Shown here: piece after piece, positions 31,534-40,039 of the stretch | Layout: each line of letters begins with the position of its first letter | Position numbering within the stretch: the first letter of the stretch is position 1 | Origin: B4-G1 sp964393895 | GTDB lineage: Bacteria; Chloroflexota; Anaerolineae; B4-G1 | Assembly: GCA_964393895.1 (NCBI GenBank) | Contig: CAYMWP010000001.1 | Span: forward strand, 62,001 to 126,000 | Reading direction: 5' to 3' | Length of the DNA stretch: 64,000 bases | Notes under the pieces: model-generated | Told to the model about the DNA's origin: nothing | Database searches by the model: none | Seen by the model: only the letters and a program-made list of their open reading frames with translations | Program-made: the position numbers and the translations under genes

Positions 31534-34092
31534 CTAGAACGTGTCGGGCTGGCCAACTTCGTCCGGGCTGTAGAAGCCTGGATCCAGCTGGGATTCGTCG
31601 TACTCGAACTCCGGGTCTTCTCCCTCTGTTCTCGCGAACACCCGCTCCTCCCCCCCACGGAGCCGATCGCGCCGGTCGATGGGGTAGTCCATGCGGGCCA
31701 GGTCCCGGAGGCCGGACATCAAGTTGCCGGCGTAAGAAGAGTCGTCTGCGCTCATGCCGAAGAAGTCGCCGAACCGGCACTCGAGCAGCGTGTCGAGCGC
31801 GCGGTCGGCCCCCTTCTCGGAGTAGTCGCGGATGAGGTCGGTGATACCAGCAGAGCTGCTGATGCTGTAGCCCTCGAGCACGGGAACGAGAGCGTCCAAG
31901 GCGTCGAGGATCACCTGTAGTTGCCCCTTCACTGCACTTATCTCCGCGCTTGATGGATTCTTGTCGGCCAGCGTGGCGTTCGCGTAGCGCGTCAGCTCAC
32001 TCAGTGTTTGAGTGAAGTCTCGCGACATCCAAAGCTCCAACCCAGCCTGGAAGGCTGTGAAGGCGGAGTTGCCGGCGCGGGCGATGGTCACCCAGACGGG
32101 CGCGGGGGTGAAAGGAACGGTCGCGGTAACGGGCAGCGGAGTCGTGAGCTGAAGCAGGTCTTCGCTCACCGACACGATAGGCTCCTCGAGCACCAAGTTG
32201 CCGAGCTGGTCTCGGTACTGAAACAGGTCGCCGGACTTCACCTCCTTCGAAGGGTCCGACATCTGCACCCACGAAGAAGTGCCGATGCTGATGGTCGTGG
32301 AGAACGTAGCCGAGGCGGCTGAACCGGACACGGAGATGGCCGAGCTGGCCGTCGTGTCCTTCGACGTGAGCACGAGCTTACGGGCCCCAGACGTCTCCAC
32401 CGACTCGATGTCGACTTCCGCGGTGAGCGCTGCGGAACCTCGTAGCGCCCCCTCAAGAGAGTCGATGGTGAACAGCCCGTCCCCCCGCCCCGCGACGCCC
32501 TGCATGCCGAGAGACTCTCGGACACCCGTGACTTCGAGATCGGCGCCGGGCGCGGTGTCTGAGCTGAAGACCTCGACGATGTACTGCTTGTTGCCCGCCG
32601 ACGGGTACACTTCAACCACGCGCGCTTCGGCGCTCACAGAGGAGGGGATGAGCACCGCGTTGATCTCATCGACTACGTCTTGCGCAGACCTGACCCCCGT
32701 GGTCAGTGCGATGAAGGCCGTGCTGACCCCTGTTCGCACTTCCATGAAGCTGTTGTCCAGCGTGCCCGAGCCGTTCTGCCCCGCCGTCAGACCGAGAGCG
32801 GCGTTTGCAGCACCGTTCGACACGGCGATGAAGTTGAGAGGGCCAAGGGCGGACGACTCAATAGCGAAGCCCCCGCCCACCAACGCGAAGGCAAAAAACT
32901 GCCCAGCGAAAGCCGACGCAGTGATGCCGCCGTTGATGACCGCCGCCAACTGACCGTCCGTGTAGGTGCCGGCAGGAATGTCGACCTGCAAGTCCCCGGT
33001 GGGTGTAGTAGCGGTCCTCACCGTCAGGTGGAGCTCGGACAGGACAGAGAACGTGTACGGCGCTTGCACTGCCCGCTGCTCGATGTGCGCAGGCGTCCCC
33101 CCGCTGATGTTGAAGGGCTCAAACGCGCTTCCGCGCAACACGATCTCGTCCGAAGTCACCGGCAAGGTCACGTTGAACGGGGCCCCGCCGTTGAGCTCGA
33201 AGGTCAGGACATTGGCGGCGGCCTGGACATTGAGGCGGTCCGAAAGGGTCTCCACATTCGCCGGCTCGCACGGGTGGTCGGCGTCGGCAAAGCCGCTGGC
33301 CGAACCGACCATGGTCACCCGATCCGTGGGCGACGAGAACTGCCCGAGCTGCCTGACGACGCCCTTGGAGCTGATGAGCTCCAGTGCCAGGTCCCGCAGC
33401 CCCTCCTGCCTCTCTTCGAGCGTCTTGCTCTCGAGTTCCACGTAGCGGTTGTTCACGAGCCGTCGGGCACGCGTCAGCACGTTCGTGGTCAAGACGCTGG
33501 GCAGCTTGAGCGCCTGGTAGTCGTCGAGGGCCGCGTGCATGAACTGGACGCGCGTCGTGATGTCTTGGAGCTGAGCCGACAGCCCCGCGACGCGCCCCGG
33601 CAATGTGGACCGCAGATCCTTGGTGGTCTGCACCACGTCCGAGTTGTGGACGATGCTGGGTTTGATCCTCTCCAAGAACTGGTTGACGTTCGTCTCGTAC
33701 AGCGCGTAGGAGGACACGGTCGACAGATTCTTGGGGGCGGAGTTCTTCGACACCGCCTCCATCTTCGTCAGGGCAGAGGCCGCGTTGGCCAGGGTGCTCA
33801 GGTCGTCGAGGGGTTGCGGAGGCTGTCGAAGCAGACTGTCGAACTGGTCGTAGATCTCCTGGACGTCGTCTCGCAGCGTGTTCACGGGACTCACCGTCTT
33901 CTTCGACGCCAAGTACGTCACGTAGAAGACGGAGTCCGGCTCCATGACGAACACGCTCGCCGCCGCCTCCTGCAGGTCCGTGAAGGACACGTCCGTCTTG
34001 CGTACCCCGCTCGCCGCATCCACGGGGTGCCGTACCTCGGGGCGCAGGAACTTGGCGACCGCATCCTCTATCTCTTGTGTGGTGTAGGGCAT
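31534..34092 (-). CDS. Large virion protein, coiled-coil N-terminus and beta-rich middle (852 aa)
   Basis: Residues 1-240 are helical with heptads (QDITTRVQFMHAALDDYQAL, LESKTLEERQEGLRDLALEL). Residues about 250-650 are beta-rich, with repeated blocks such as VNVTLPVTSDEIVLRGSAFE and DLQVDIPAGTYTDGQLAAVI. The last 200 are helical and acidic. The DIPAGTYTDGQLAAVINGGI stretch resembles repeats seen in other phage tail and baseplate proteins. The ATG lies directly after the upstream stop with GAGGA before it. Probably a baseplate or tail-tube-associated structural protein. Confidence 0.72.
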   Translation of the reverse strand: MPYTTQEIEDAVAKFLRPEVRHPVDAASGVRKTDVSFTDLQEAAASVFVMEPDSVFYVTYLASKKTVSPVNTLRDDVQEIYDQFDSLLRQPPQPLDDLSTLANAASALTKMEAVSKNSAPKNLSTVSSYALYETNVNQFLERIKPSIVHNSDVVQTTKDLRSTLPGRVAGLSAQLQDITTRVQFMHAALDDYQALKLPSVLTTNVLTRARRLVNNRYVELESKTLEERQEGLRDLALELISSKGVVRQLGQFSSPTDRVTMVGSASGFADADHPCEPANVETLSDRLNVQAAANVLTFELNGGAPFNVTLPVTSDEIVLRGSAFEPFNISGGTPAHIEQRAVQAPYTFSVLSELHLTVRTATTPTGDLQVDIPAGTYTDGQLAAVINGGITASAFAGQFFAFALVGGGFAIESSALGPLNFIAVSNGAANAALGLTAGQNGSGTLDNSFMEVRTGVSTAFIALTTGVRSAQDVVDEINAVLIPSSVSAEARVVEVYPSAGNKQYIVEVFSSDTAPGADLEVTGVRESLGMQGVAGRGDGLFTIDSLEGALRGSAALTAEVDIESVETSGARKLVLTSKDTTASSAISVSGSAASATFSTTISIGTSSWVQMSDPSKEVKSGDLFQYRDQLGNLVLEEPIVSVSEDLLQLTTPLPVTATVPFTPAPVWVTIARAGNSAFTAFQAGLELWMSRDFTQTLSELTRYANATLADKNPSSAEISAVKGQLQVILDALDALVPVLEGYSISSSAGITDLIRDYSEKGADRALDTLLECRFGDFFGMSADDSSYAGNLMSGLRDLARMDYPIDRRDRLRGGEERVFARTEGEDPEFEYDESQLDPGFYSPDEVGQPDTF

Positions 34093-34638
34093 CTAGTCCT
34101 CGCCGACGACGTAGTCGTAGTAGTCCGAGGAAGTATCGCTCGGCAACTCGTCGTCGTCGATAAGCAGCCCGTGGCACAGGCAGGGCACGGAGCTGCTGTA
34201 CGAGTCGCTCTCCGACACGTTCTGCCTGGTCTCAGACATGCGGCTCTTCATGCTGTCCTTGTCGAGCAGCTTGATGCCCTCTCGCAGAGCCACGGGGTCC
34301 AGGTCCATGGCCTTGCACAGGCCCAAGAAGCTCATGATGACCCCCTCCTCCCCGCGCTCGCGCCAATGAGGGTGCCCTGGCCCCTCCACGAAGAGCCAGA
34401 TGTACGCGTCGCGAGCAACGGCCCGTTTGGACAAAACCTTGCTCCGACGGTTGAGCACCCAGTCTCGAATGGCGCGACGTATCACGCCCACCCACAACAA
34501 GCGGGCGTGATACAGGTAGTGCTCAGGGTCAAAGGGCTCCGGATACTCCTCCGAGAAGGAGTCGGAGACCTCCTGCCTGTACGTCGCGAGCGGCTGCCCG
34601 GACGGGAGGCTTAGGAAGCCTTTGCTATCTTCGCCCAG
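34093..34638 (-). CDS. Conserved phage protein with no canonical start (about 181 aa)
   Basis: The reading frame is convincing from about 34600 down: YLYHARLLWVGVIRRAIRDW, RDAYIWLFVEG, then MSFLGLCKAMDLDPVALREG. This is the helical pattern (DAxxWL ... LGLDPxxLR) seen in small phage proteins of unknown, possibly DNA-binding, role. No in-frame ATG, GTG or TTG lies between the upstream gene's body and this conserved part. The CTG at 34638 is the nearest candidate, 28 bases before the upstream stop. The tail is Ser/Asp-rich with CLCHG. The coordinates assume the CTG start. Confidence 0.6.
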   Translation of the reverse strand: MGEDSKGFLSLPSGQPLATYRQEVSDSFSEEYPEPFDPEHYLYHARLLWVGVIRRAIRDWVLNRRSKVLSKRAVARDAYIWLFVEGPGHPHWRERGEEGVIMSFLGLCKAMDLDPVALREGIKLLDKDSMKSRMSETRQNVSESDSYSSSVPCLCHGLLIDDDELPSDTSSDYYDYVVGED

Positions 34639-35138
34639 TGACTCCGATGAAAGATCATGTCGAGGCTCTCGAGCACGGATGTGAGCGACTCGGCGTCTTC
34701 TCCATCGGAGTCTCCGTACGAGCTTGGGACGTCGTCGAGACATTCGAGCATGTCCACCATCTCTTCGGGGTTGCCGTTGATGGCGACCGTCGTTGCGCAC
34801 AAAAGGGCCCTGGTCGCCATGTACGTGTACAAGGGGCCCTTCGGCTTCTTGGGCTTGATCGTGACGCCCTTCTTCTTGACCGGGGGAGGATCGGGCTCCT
34901 TCTCCCAGACCAAGAAGGACTTGCGCGCACGCTCCACCTCGTCCTGCAACGTGTTCATGTGCAGGAGCAGCGGCTCCTTCTTGCCCGTGAGCAGCCACTT
35001 CTCGAGCAGCTTCATGACCGCGTGCGAGACGACGTAGTGCGTGGGTGGGTGGCTCATTGCGATGCGCAGAGCAGCGATGGCCGGCGCCATGGGGATTCGC
35101 CGCAGGGCCGGGTTCTCGAACATGTCCTCATGATTCAT
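34611..35138 (-). CDS. Hypothetical protein (175 aa)
   Basis: ATG 35138 overlaps the stop of the 295-aa gene by 4 bases (ATGA). Helical N-terminal half (MNHEDMFENPALRRIPMAPA, VVSHAVMKLLEKWLLTGKKE), a Pro/Lys-rich linker (PDPPPVKKKGVTIKPKKPKG), then a helix (LYTYMATRALLCATTVAING) and an acidic tail. No family recognised. Its 3' end overlaps the start region of the 181-aa gene in a different frame. Confidence 0.75.
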   Translation of the reverse strand: MNHEDMFENPALRRIPMAPAIAALRIAMSHPPTHYVVSHAVMKLLEKWLLTGKKEPLLLHMNTLQDEVERARKSFLVWEKEPDPPPVKKKGVTIKPKKPKGPLYTYMATRALLCATTVAINGNPEEMVDMLECLDDVPSSYGDSDGEDAESLTSVLESLDMIFHRSHWAKIAKAS

Positions 35139-36022
35139 GGAATCACCGTGATGGGTACCGACTGGAGATTCAGCGGCTGATAGGGGATCGAGATGATGGA
35201 CTGGTCGATCCGTTGTGGGATGAGACGGGCGGCGCCGGGCACGAGCCCCGTGAGCGTGATCTTGTCCGGCAGGACGTTCATGCCGACGACGGGGTTGGTA
35301 ACGGACTGCTCCAAGGTCCAAAGGACGTCAGAAGTGGCCGTCCCATCGAGCGGGACACCGCTGGATGCCAGGACCGTCACGTCCAAGTCGAGCGCGGCGC
35401 CGACGGCGAGCTCGGCCGGGTTCGGCACCACCAAGACTGTCTTGACGAACGCGAACAGCAGATCCGGTAGATTGCAAGAAAACTGGTCGGGGACGTTGAT
35501 CCGTCGCGTGCACTCGTCGATGCCTTCGATGGTCACCTCGTACTGGGCACCGCGGATCAATGGGATCTCGATGTAGCCGTCCTCGTCCGAGTGCACGAGG
35601 GTGCGCTCCTTGAGCACTGCGTTGCCGTCGACGAGCAGAGGGTCGAACACGGGCAGGAAGTGCAAGTCGATGCCGACATGTGGCTGGTTCGTGGCGTCCC
35701 GGAAGTAGCCGCTGGCCACGCACACGCGAGGGTCTGCGGAGACCGGGTCCTTGAGCTTCTCGCCGTACAGATCCCACTCGCTGTCCTCAGTGATGTCGAG
35801 CGCCACTGGCGGGCCCCAAGCGTACCCGATCTTGAACATGCGCGCCGTGAACGGGCCGAGCTCCGTAGGCACGATGGTCTCGACGACGCCGGTGGGCCCG
35901 CTGTCGTACATGGTCAGAAGAGCGCTGCCCCACTGGTTGAACAGGCGGACGGACACGTTCGGGATGTGCTCGTGGGTGCCTTGCTTTTCGACCGTGTGCA
36001 GCTTGACGTTGACGAACGGCAT
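35135..36022 (-). CDS. Beta-rich virion protein, Ig-like (295 aa)
   Basis: Starts MPFVNVKLHTVEKQGTHEHI. The N-terminal 95 residues look like a carboxypeptidase-regulatory/Ig type sandwich (NVSVRLFNQWGSALLTMYD). Residues about 95-185 repeat the style (GYFRDATNQPHVGIDLHFLP, DGYIEIPLIRGAQYEVTIEG), and the end is a third sandwich. The layout of serial small sandwiches is typical of phage collar, whisker or tail decoration proteins. It lies in tandem with the 315-aa protein, which has a similar GYxEIPL-type module. Confidence 0.72.
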   Translation of the reverse strand: MPFVNVKLHTVEKQGTHEHIPNVSVRLFNQWGSALLTMYDSGPTGVVETIVPTELGPFTARMFKIGYAWGPPVALDITEDSEWDLYGEKLKDPVSADPRVCVASGYFRDATNQPHVGIDLHFLPVFDPLLVDGNAVLKERTLVHSDEDGYIEIPLIRGAQYEVTIEGIDECTRRINVPDQFSCNLPDLLFAFVKTVLVVPNPAELAVGAALDLDVTVLASSGVPLDGTATSDVLWTLEQSVTNPVVGMNVLPDKITLTGLVPGAARLIPQRIDQSIISIPYQPLNLQSVPITVIP

Positions 36023-36025
36023 GGG

Positions 36026-36283
36026 TCACCACTCCTTCGGTGTGAGGGCGATGTTCTCCCCCTCTTTCAAAACGTAGCTCGTCCGAACCTTCACCCAGAC
36101 CCTCTTTCCCTCCTGCAACTTGCCTACCCTCAGTTGCCTGTTCGTTCTCGATCCGGACAGCCCGGGGAAGCGCGCTAGGTAGTACTTGACGGACGTGCCA
36201 GGGGCGAACTTGGTGGTCTTGTGCTTCCAGCCAGACGCGGCCCTGGAATGCAGGTCCTGATGGAAGATGACCACCTCAGCCAT
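36026..36283 (-). CDS. Basic small protein (85 aa)
   Basis: ATG 36283 shares one base with the upstream stop (TGATG). The protein is strongly basic and beta-prone: AEVVIFHQDLHSRAASGWKH, then SVKYYLARFPGLSGSRTNRQ, then GKRVWVKVRTSYVLKEGENI. It sits between two virion proteins and is probably a minor structural or connector protein. No family recognised. Confidence 0.7.
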   Translation of the reverse strand: MAEVVIFHQDLHSRAASGWKHKTTKFAPGTSVKYYLARFPGLSGSRTNRQLRVGKLQEGKRVWVKVRTSYVLKEGENIALTPKEW

Positions 36284-37230
36284 CACAAAGTCCTTCGAGC
36301 GCCCACCTGGATGTTCGGTACCTGCACCTGGAAGTTGTCCGGCTCGACGCCGACCTCAGGCGCGAGCAGGTTGAACGTCTCTCCCTCCGCGGGGACCCGG
36401 ATCTTGCGCATCAGGCCGGTGCCCACGATCGACAAGGTGCACTCGAGCCCGCGCAGCAACAGGAACGACACCGTTCCGGTATCATCGGTCCACGCCTGCA
36501 CCTTGTCGGGCGTGATGATTCGATTCGACGGGTCCCGGTCCACGTAAACGAGAACTTCCTTGTTCGTCCTGGGCCTGCCCTGTGAATCGAGCAGCTCGAG
36601 CGATCCGACGATCATCTCCTCGCGCGGCCGCTTGTACGACGCTCTGCCCGAGTAGTCAGGGCTGAGCGGGCCGCGGGCCGAGGTGAGCGTGTTGAAGTAG
36701 TAGAAGCGGTAGACGTTGGTGTCGGAGCGGAACGGGTCCACGAACTGGTAGGTCTGCACCCCCGCGGTAAGGGGGCGATGGGCGTCCGTGCCGTAGAAGA
36801 CCTTCGTCGGCACCGTAGTGTCGTGGTACAGCGCCGGCGCCGCGTCCCCGCCGACGATCTGTAGGGACGACCCGATGCCCGTGCTGACTGTGCTGACGAC
36901 GATGCTGCCGTCCACGTTCTCGGCCGTCATGATGGAGGGTGCCGCGCCCACCAACGCGGCGAGCACGTCCGCAGGGTCAGGACTCGTGAACGAGACGGTG
37001 ACCTCTTGGCTTCCGTTGACGAGCAGCTCCAGATTCCTGCCCGCCACGTCGTACTGCACGAGCTCCGGGATCTGGAAGCTGGCCTGCGAGTACGTCACGC
37101 CCACCGTCATGGGCTCGTACACACCGCTGTTGCCCCGGCTGACCTCCACGCCGTAGGCGTTGTACCTCCCCTCCCAATCGGAAGTCGGTAGGTAAAGAGA
37201 AAAGGAGGCGACGCCGGGGTAAACTCTCAT
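36283..37230 (-). CDS. Beta-rich virion protein (315 aa)
   Basis: Starts MRVYPGVASFSLYLPTSDWE. Beta-rich throughout with a Thr/Ser/Val core (SVTVSFTSPDPADVLAALVG, IVVSTVSTGIGSSLQIVGGD). A closing module has SLELLDSQGRPRTNKEVLVY and WTDDTGTVSFLLLRGLECTL, an Ig/Cna-B-like sandwich. This closing module is similar in style to the 295-aa neighbour. Probably a tail or baseplate decoration subunit. Confidence 0.72.
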   Translation of the reverse strand: MRVYPGVASFSLYLPTSDWEGRYNAYGVEVSRGNSGVYEPMTVGVTYSQASFQIPELVQYDVAGRNLELLVNGSQEVTVSFTSPDPADVLAALVGAAPSIMTAENVDGSIVVSTVSTGIGSSLQIVGGDAAPALYHDTTVPTKVFYGTDAHRPLTAGVQTYQFVDPFRSDTNVYRFYYFNTLTSARGPLSPDYSGRASYKRPREEMIVGSLELLDSQGRPRTNKEVLVYVDRDPSNRIITPDKVQAWTDDTGTVSFLLLRGLECTLSIVGTGLMRKIRVPAEGETFNLLAPEVGVEPDNFQVQVPNIQVGARRTL

Positions 37231-37523
37231 CCTGCACCTTCTGGTTTCTGCACTTGGAAGGGGATGTTCGCCGGGATGGGAACGAACTCGCTGGTCTCGG
37301 GGTCGAGCGTCATCTTGGTCAAGTCGACCTCGTACTTCTCCCCGACATGCCTTCGGAAGTCCACCAGCTCCTGCTGCTTCTTGGCGATCTGCTGCTGCGC
37401 CGTGAGGGCGTCGCGCTGCAAGACCTGAAGCTGGAGCTGGAGGTTCTGGTACTGGCTGGCCAGCAGCAAAAGCTGGTACTTGTCCGCGTCCTCAATCACC
37501 TTCTTGGGAACTTCTTCTGTCAT
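37227..37523 (-). CDS. Small coiled-coil tail-associated protein (98 aa)
   Basis: ATG 37523 with GAGG upstream; a GTG four codons earlier is possible. Residues 15-65 form a Gln-rich coiled coil (SQYQNLQLQLQVLQRDALTA), then KYEVDLTKMTLDPETSEFVP. This repeats the plan of the 127-aa protein at 7437-7820, which has KYELDPET after a similar helix. The two are likely paralogues that pair with adjacent large tail proteins. Confidence 0.75.
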   Translation of the reverse strand: MTEEVPKKVIEDADKYQLLLLASQYQNLQLQLQVLQRDALTAQQQIAKKQQELVDFRRHVGEKYEVDLTKMTLDPETSEFVPIPANIPFQVQKPEGAG

Positions 37524-37531
37524 CGGGGGCC

Positions 37532-37732
37532 TCACGATAGGAAGTCCGTGATCTCATCGACCACGATTGACTCAGCCGCTTCAGAGGCGCGGCTGGCCGT
37601 ACTACCCCGAGACTTCAACATCTTCTTGTGGGAATCAATGATCTTTTGAATCTTCTCGCGTCTGTTGTCCGCCCACTTCTGAACAGAGGCTTGAAGTTGC
37701 GTCAGTCGTTCGAGCCGTGCGCTGGTAGCCAT
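37532..37732 (-). CDS. Small basic helical protein (66 aa)
   Basis: ATG 37732 is the simplest start, though no clear ribosome site precedes it and a TTG 13 codons upstream is possible. The first 40 residues form a basic helix (RLERLTQLQASVQKWADNRR, EKIQKIIDSHKKMLKSRG). The end is Ser/Ala-rich and acidic. No family recognised. Confidence 0.6.
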   Translation of the reverse strand: MATSARLERLTQLQASVQKWADNRREKIQKIIDSHKKMLKSRGSTASRASEAAESIVVDEITDFLS

Positions 37733-37774
37733 TCCGAGGTGAAGACTACCAGCGCCGGCGGCCGCGCTCAAGAA

Positions 37775-38935
37775 TCAGGCGGCCTTGGGCAGGAACCTGT
37801 CCATGAGCTGACCGGAAGCCTGCATCAGGTCGAGCCGCCGCTCGCCCTCCACCTGGTTGGCCTGCCACGACAGAATCTGGGCGGCCTTGTAGAAGCTCTT
37901 GGCGGGGGGTACCGGCCCGGTCGGGTCGTCTTGCTTGGTCTCGAACATCTGCTGCGCCATCTCGAGCTCGGGCTTGCGCAGATGCTTGGCGAGGAGCTTC
38001 TCCGCGTCCCGCCACTCGAGCTCCGCCTCGGAGGCCGTCTTGATGGCCTGCAGAACCGCGTCGACCCGCTCGGGCTGAAGCATCGACTTGATGACGTCGT
38101 TGCTGGCACTGACCAGCAGCTCCGTGTCGAGCTTCATGGTCTTGTCGCTGAACACGACGTCCTCGGGCAGCCTGGCGCCGATGTGCGTCTTCTTGATCCC
38201 GTGCATCATCGTCGCCAAGTTCGTGCACCACAGACGGTTGATGATCATGCGCACGACGAACCGGCTACCGCCGAAGTCGCCATTGAGCATCTCCACGCCG
38301 ATGCAAAGGACCTCGTCCTTCACGGGCTCAAAGACGTGAGGAATGAAGGCGCGCATGGTGTGCCGAATAGACGTGCTGTCGCCCCCGACGAGCACGGCGC
38401 CGTTCTTCTGCGCCACGTCGAGGAACAGGTTGAAGAGGGAGGGGCTGTCGAACCGCTTGTACTGGTCGGACAAGAACCCGAGCGCCTGAGAGTTCACCGT
38501 CCGCACCAAGTTGCGGTCGTCCCCGACGTCCTTGTGAAGATGCTCATTGAGCAAGTCGACGACGCGGTCCTGCTGGTCCTCGTTGCCGGCGAGCATCCGG
38601 TCGATGTACTTCATGTCAGGGGCGCCCGAACGCTCCCGGATCTGACCGAGGGCGTGACGGTGGATGGTGGTGCCGCCCGGCACGTACTTGCCCTGCATGA
38701 GCAGGTTGAAGATCGTCTTGCCTTCGACCTCGTGCCGCTTGAGCTCCAACTCGAGGTCCTTGCCCTTGTCCATGAAGTCTGTGGGGACTGACGCTTCGAC
38801 GCGCTCCATCGCCTCCTTCGTGCGCTGCGCACCACGCTCGAGCATCAGTTCCATCTTCCCTCGGGCGTGCTTGGCGGCTTCCGAAACCGCGTCCTGATAG
38901 TTCCGCCCGTCGTGGTGAACCATTCGAATGGCCAT
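37775..38935 (-). CDS. DUF932-like protein (386 aa)
   Basis: Residues about 130-260 follow the DUF932 plan: RNLVRTVNSQALGFLSDQYK, SPSLFNLFLDVAQKNGAVLV, an FIPHV strand, then GVEMLNGDFGGSRFVVRMII. DUF932 proteins are common in phages and plasmids; their role is unknown. The N-terminus is a charged helix and the C-terminus a second helical domain (WRDAEKLLAKHLRKPELEMA). The leader contains a perfect 6-bp hairpin just before the ribosome site (GGAGACAGCT), which may modulate translation. Confidence 0.65.
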   Translation of the reverse strand: MAIRMVHHDGRNYQDAVSEAAKHARGKMELMLERGAQRTKEAMERVEASVPTDFMDKGKDLELELKRHEVEGKTIFNLLMQGKYVPGGTTIHRHALGQIRERSGAPDMKYIDRMLAGNEDQQDRVVDLLNEHLHKDVGDDRNLVRTVNSQALGFLSDQYKRFDSPSLFNLFLDVAQKNGAVLVGGDSTSIRHTMRAFIPHVFEPVKDEVLCIGVEMLNGDFGGSRFVVRMIINRLWCTNLATMMHGIKKTHIGARLPEDVVFSDKTMKLDTELLVSASNDVIKSMLQPERVDAVLQAIKTASEAELEWRDAEKLLAKHLRKPELEMAQQMFETKQDDPTGPVPPAKSFYKAAQILSWQANQVEGERRLDLMQASGQLMDRFLPKAA

Positions 38936-38948
38936 AGCTGTCTCCTTC

Positions 38949-38963
38949 GGCCACGATGTGGCC
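38949..38963 (-). promoter_or_regulatory. Hairpin directly upstream of the DUF932-like ribosome site
   Basis: GGCCAC (38949-38954) and GTGGCC (38958-38963) pair perfectly across a 3-base loop. On the minus strand the stem ends at the AGGAGA that precedes the ATG of the DUF932-like gene. A stem touching the ribosome site could reduce initiation or be a processing mark. There is no U-tract. Confidence 0.4.
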
Positions 38964-38991
38964 GCTGTTGAAGGTCTACTTGTGCTGGGGA

Positions 38992-39861
38992 TCAGAGGTA
39001 GGACTTGTACTTGTTGAAGATACGAGTCCGCATGTGTGAGATCTCGCTTTCGCTCTTGCCGAGCTTCTTGGCGAGCTGCTTTCCGCTGCGAATCTGGGGG
39101 CGGCCGTCGAGGCCGTACCAGTGAGCGAAGACCTCCCTCTCGGGGCCCTCAAGGGTTCGGTAGAAGGGGTCTCGGATCTCCACGTCCCGGGGCTGGGCCC
39201 GCGGCGTGGGGTCCGCCTCGAACGAGCTCTGAAGGACGTCTCGTTGATCGGCGGAGGTGAGGATCTTGTTCACGCGCTTGAGGGGCATCTTCGCGTGGGC
39301 CGCGATCTCCTCGTGGGTGGGTGGCCGGCCGAGCTGCTCATGCAGCTCGTCGCGCGCGGCCTGCAGAGGGCTGATCTGTTGCATGTCAGCTTCCGGGAGC
39401 GCGCGGGTGTTGGCGTGAATGTTACCCCAACGGCTAGAAGAGCGGATGCCGGGAAACACATGCGTGGACAGCGCGGTGCCGTACCGCGGGTTGAACGTCT
39501 CGAGACGCTGAATCATCCGCTTGTCCACTTCGGCCGCGAGCGCATCTGGCTGCACCTGCGGCCCGAACTTCTTGGTGCGAAGCTGTTGTTGCTTCATCCC
39601 CTCGAAGTGCTGAAGCAGCGGCGCAAGGTCTTCGGGCTTTCGCCCGCCCTGATCCCACTTGTGCCAAAGCTCCAGGTCCTGCTGCCTCCTGTTGAGCTTC
39701 TTCTGGTCGGCAGCTACCTGCTGCACTGGGTCGACTTGGGGTGGTGGGGGTGTAGAAGAAGCGCCCATGAGGCCCTGGGCGAACATCTGTGCCGCCTTCT
39801 CCTCTTCCCTGGGGTCGCCGTCTTCCATTGCTGCTTTCTCTTTCTTCTTTCTTCGGGGCAT
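38992..39861 (-). CDS. Sigma-70-like RNA polymerase sigma factor (289 aa)
   Basis: Expected to guide host RNA polymerase to phage promoters. Residues 1-110 are charged and Pro/Gln-rich. About 114-150 is a degenerate region 2 (MIQRLETFNPRYGTALSTHV, then PGIRSSSRWGN). 167-203 is a region-3 helix-turn-helix (AARDELHEQLGRPPTHEEIA). 232-289 is region 4 (LEGPEREVFAHWYGLDGRPQ, then KQLAKKLGKSESEISHMRTR). FNP..GTALSTHVFPGIR matches the FDP..G..FSTY....IR of sigma factors. Region 1.2 is not recognisable. The gene lies in a virion-gene block and ends 56 bases before the DUF932-like gene. Confidence 0.82.
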   Translation of the reverse strand: MPRRKKKEKAAMEDGDPREEEKAAQMFAQGLMGASSTPPPPQVDPVQQVAADQKKLNRRQQDLELWHKWDQGGRKPEDLAPLLQHFEGMKQQQLRTKKFGPQVQPDALAAEVDKRMIQRLETFNPRYGTALSTHVFPGIRSSSRWGNIHANTRALPEADMQQISPLQAARDELHEQLGRPPTHEEIAAHAKMPLKRVNKILTSADQRDVLQSSFEADPTPRAQPRDVEIRDPFYRTLEGPEREVFAHWYGLDGRPQIRSGKQLAKKLGKSESEISHMRTRIFNKYKSYL

Positions 39862-39889
39862 GTGGAACCTCCACAGCCCTTATGACCGA

Positions 39890-40039
39890 TCACTGGCCGA
39901 TCTTGAGCGCCGCCACCTTCTGCCGAAGCGTGTCCGGCTTGAGCTTCATCGCCTCCTTCTGGAGTCGGTCAGCCGTCTCTCGCCACGCGTTGAGCGCGGC
40001 CATCTTGTTGATCGGAGCTTGCTCTACCTTGCCCTTCAT
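39890..40039 (-). CDS. Very small helical protein (49 aa)
   Basis: ATG 40039 follows AAGGAGGCTCGGT and overlaps the stop of the 371-aa gene by 4 bases. It encodes MKGKVEQAPINKMAALNAWR, then a single basic helix (ETADRLQKEAMKLKPDTLRQ) and ends KIGQ. The ribosome site, the overlap and the neighbouring spacing (28 bases to the sigma gene) make a real gene likely. The function is unknown. Confidence 0.72.
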   Translation of the reverse strand: MKGKVEQAPINKMAALNAWRETADRLQKEAMKLKPDTLRQKVAALKIGQ

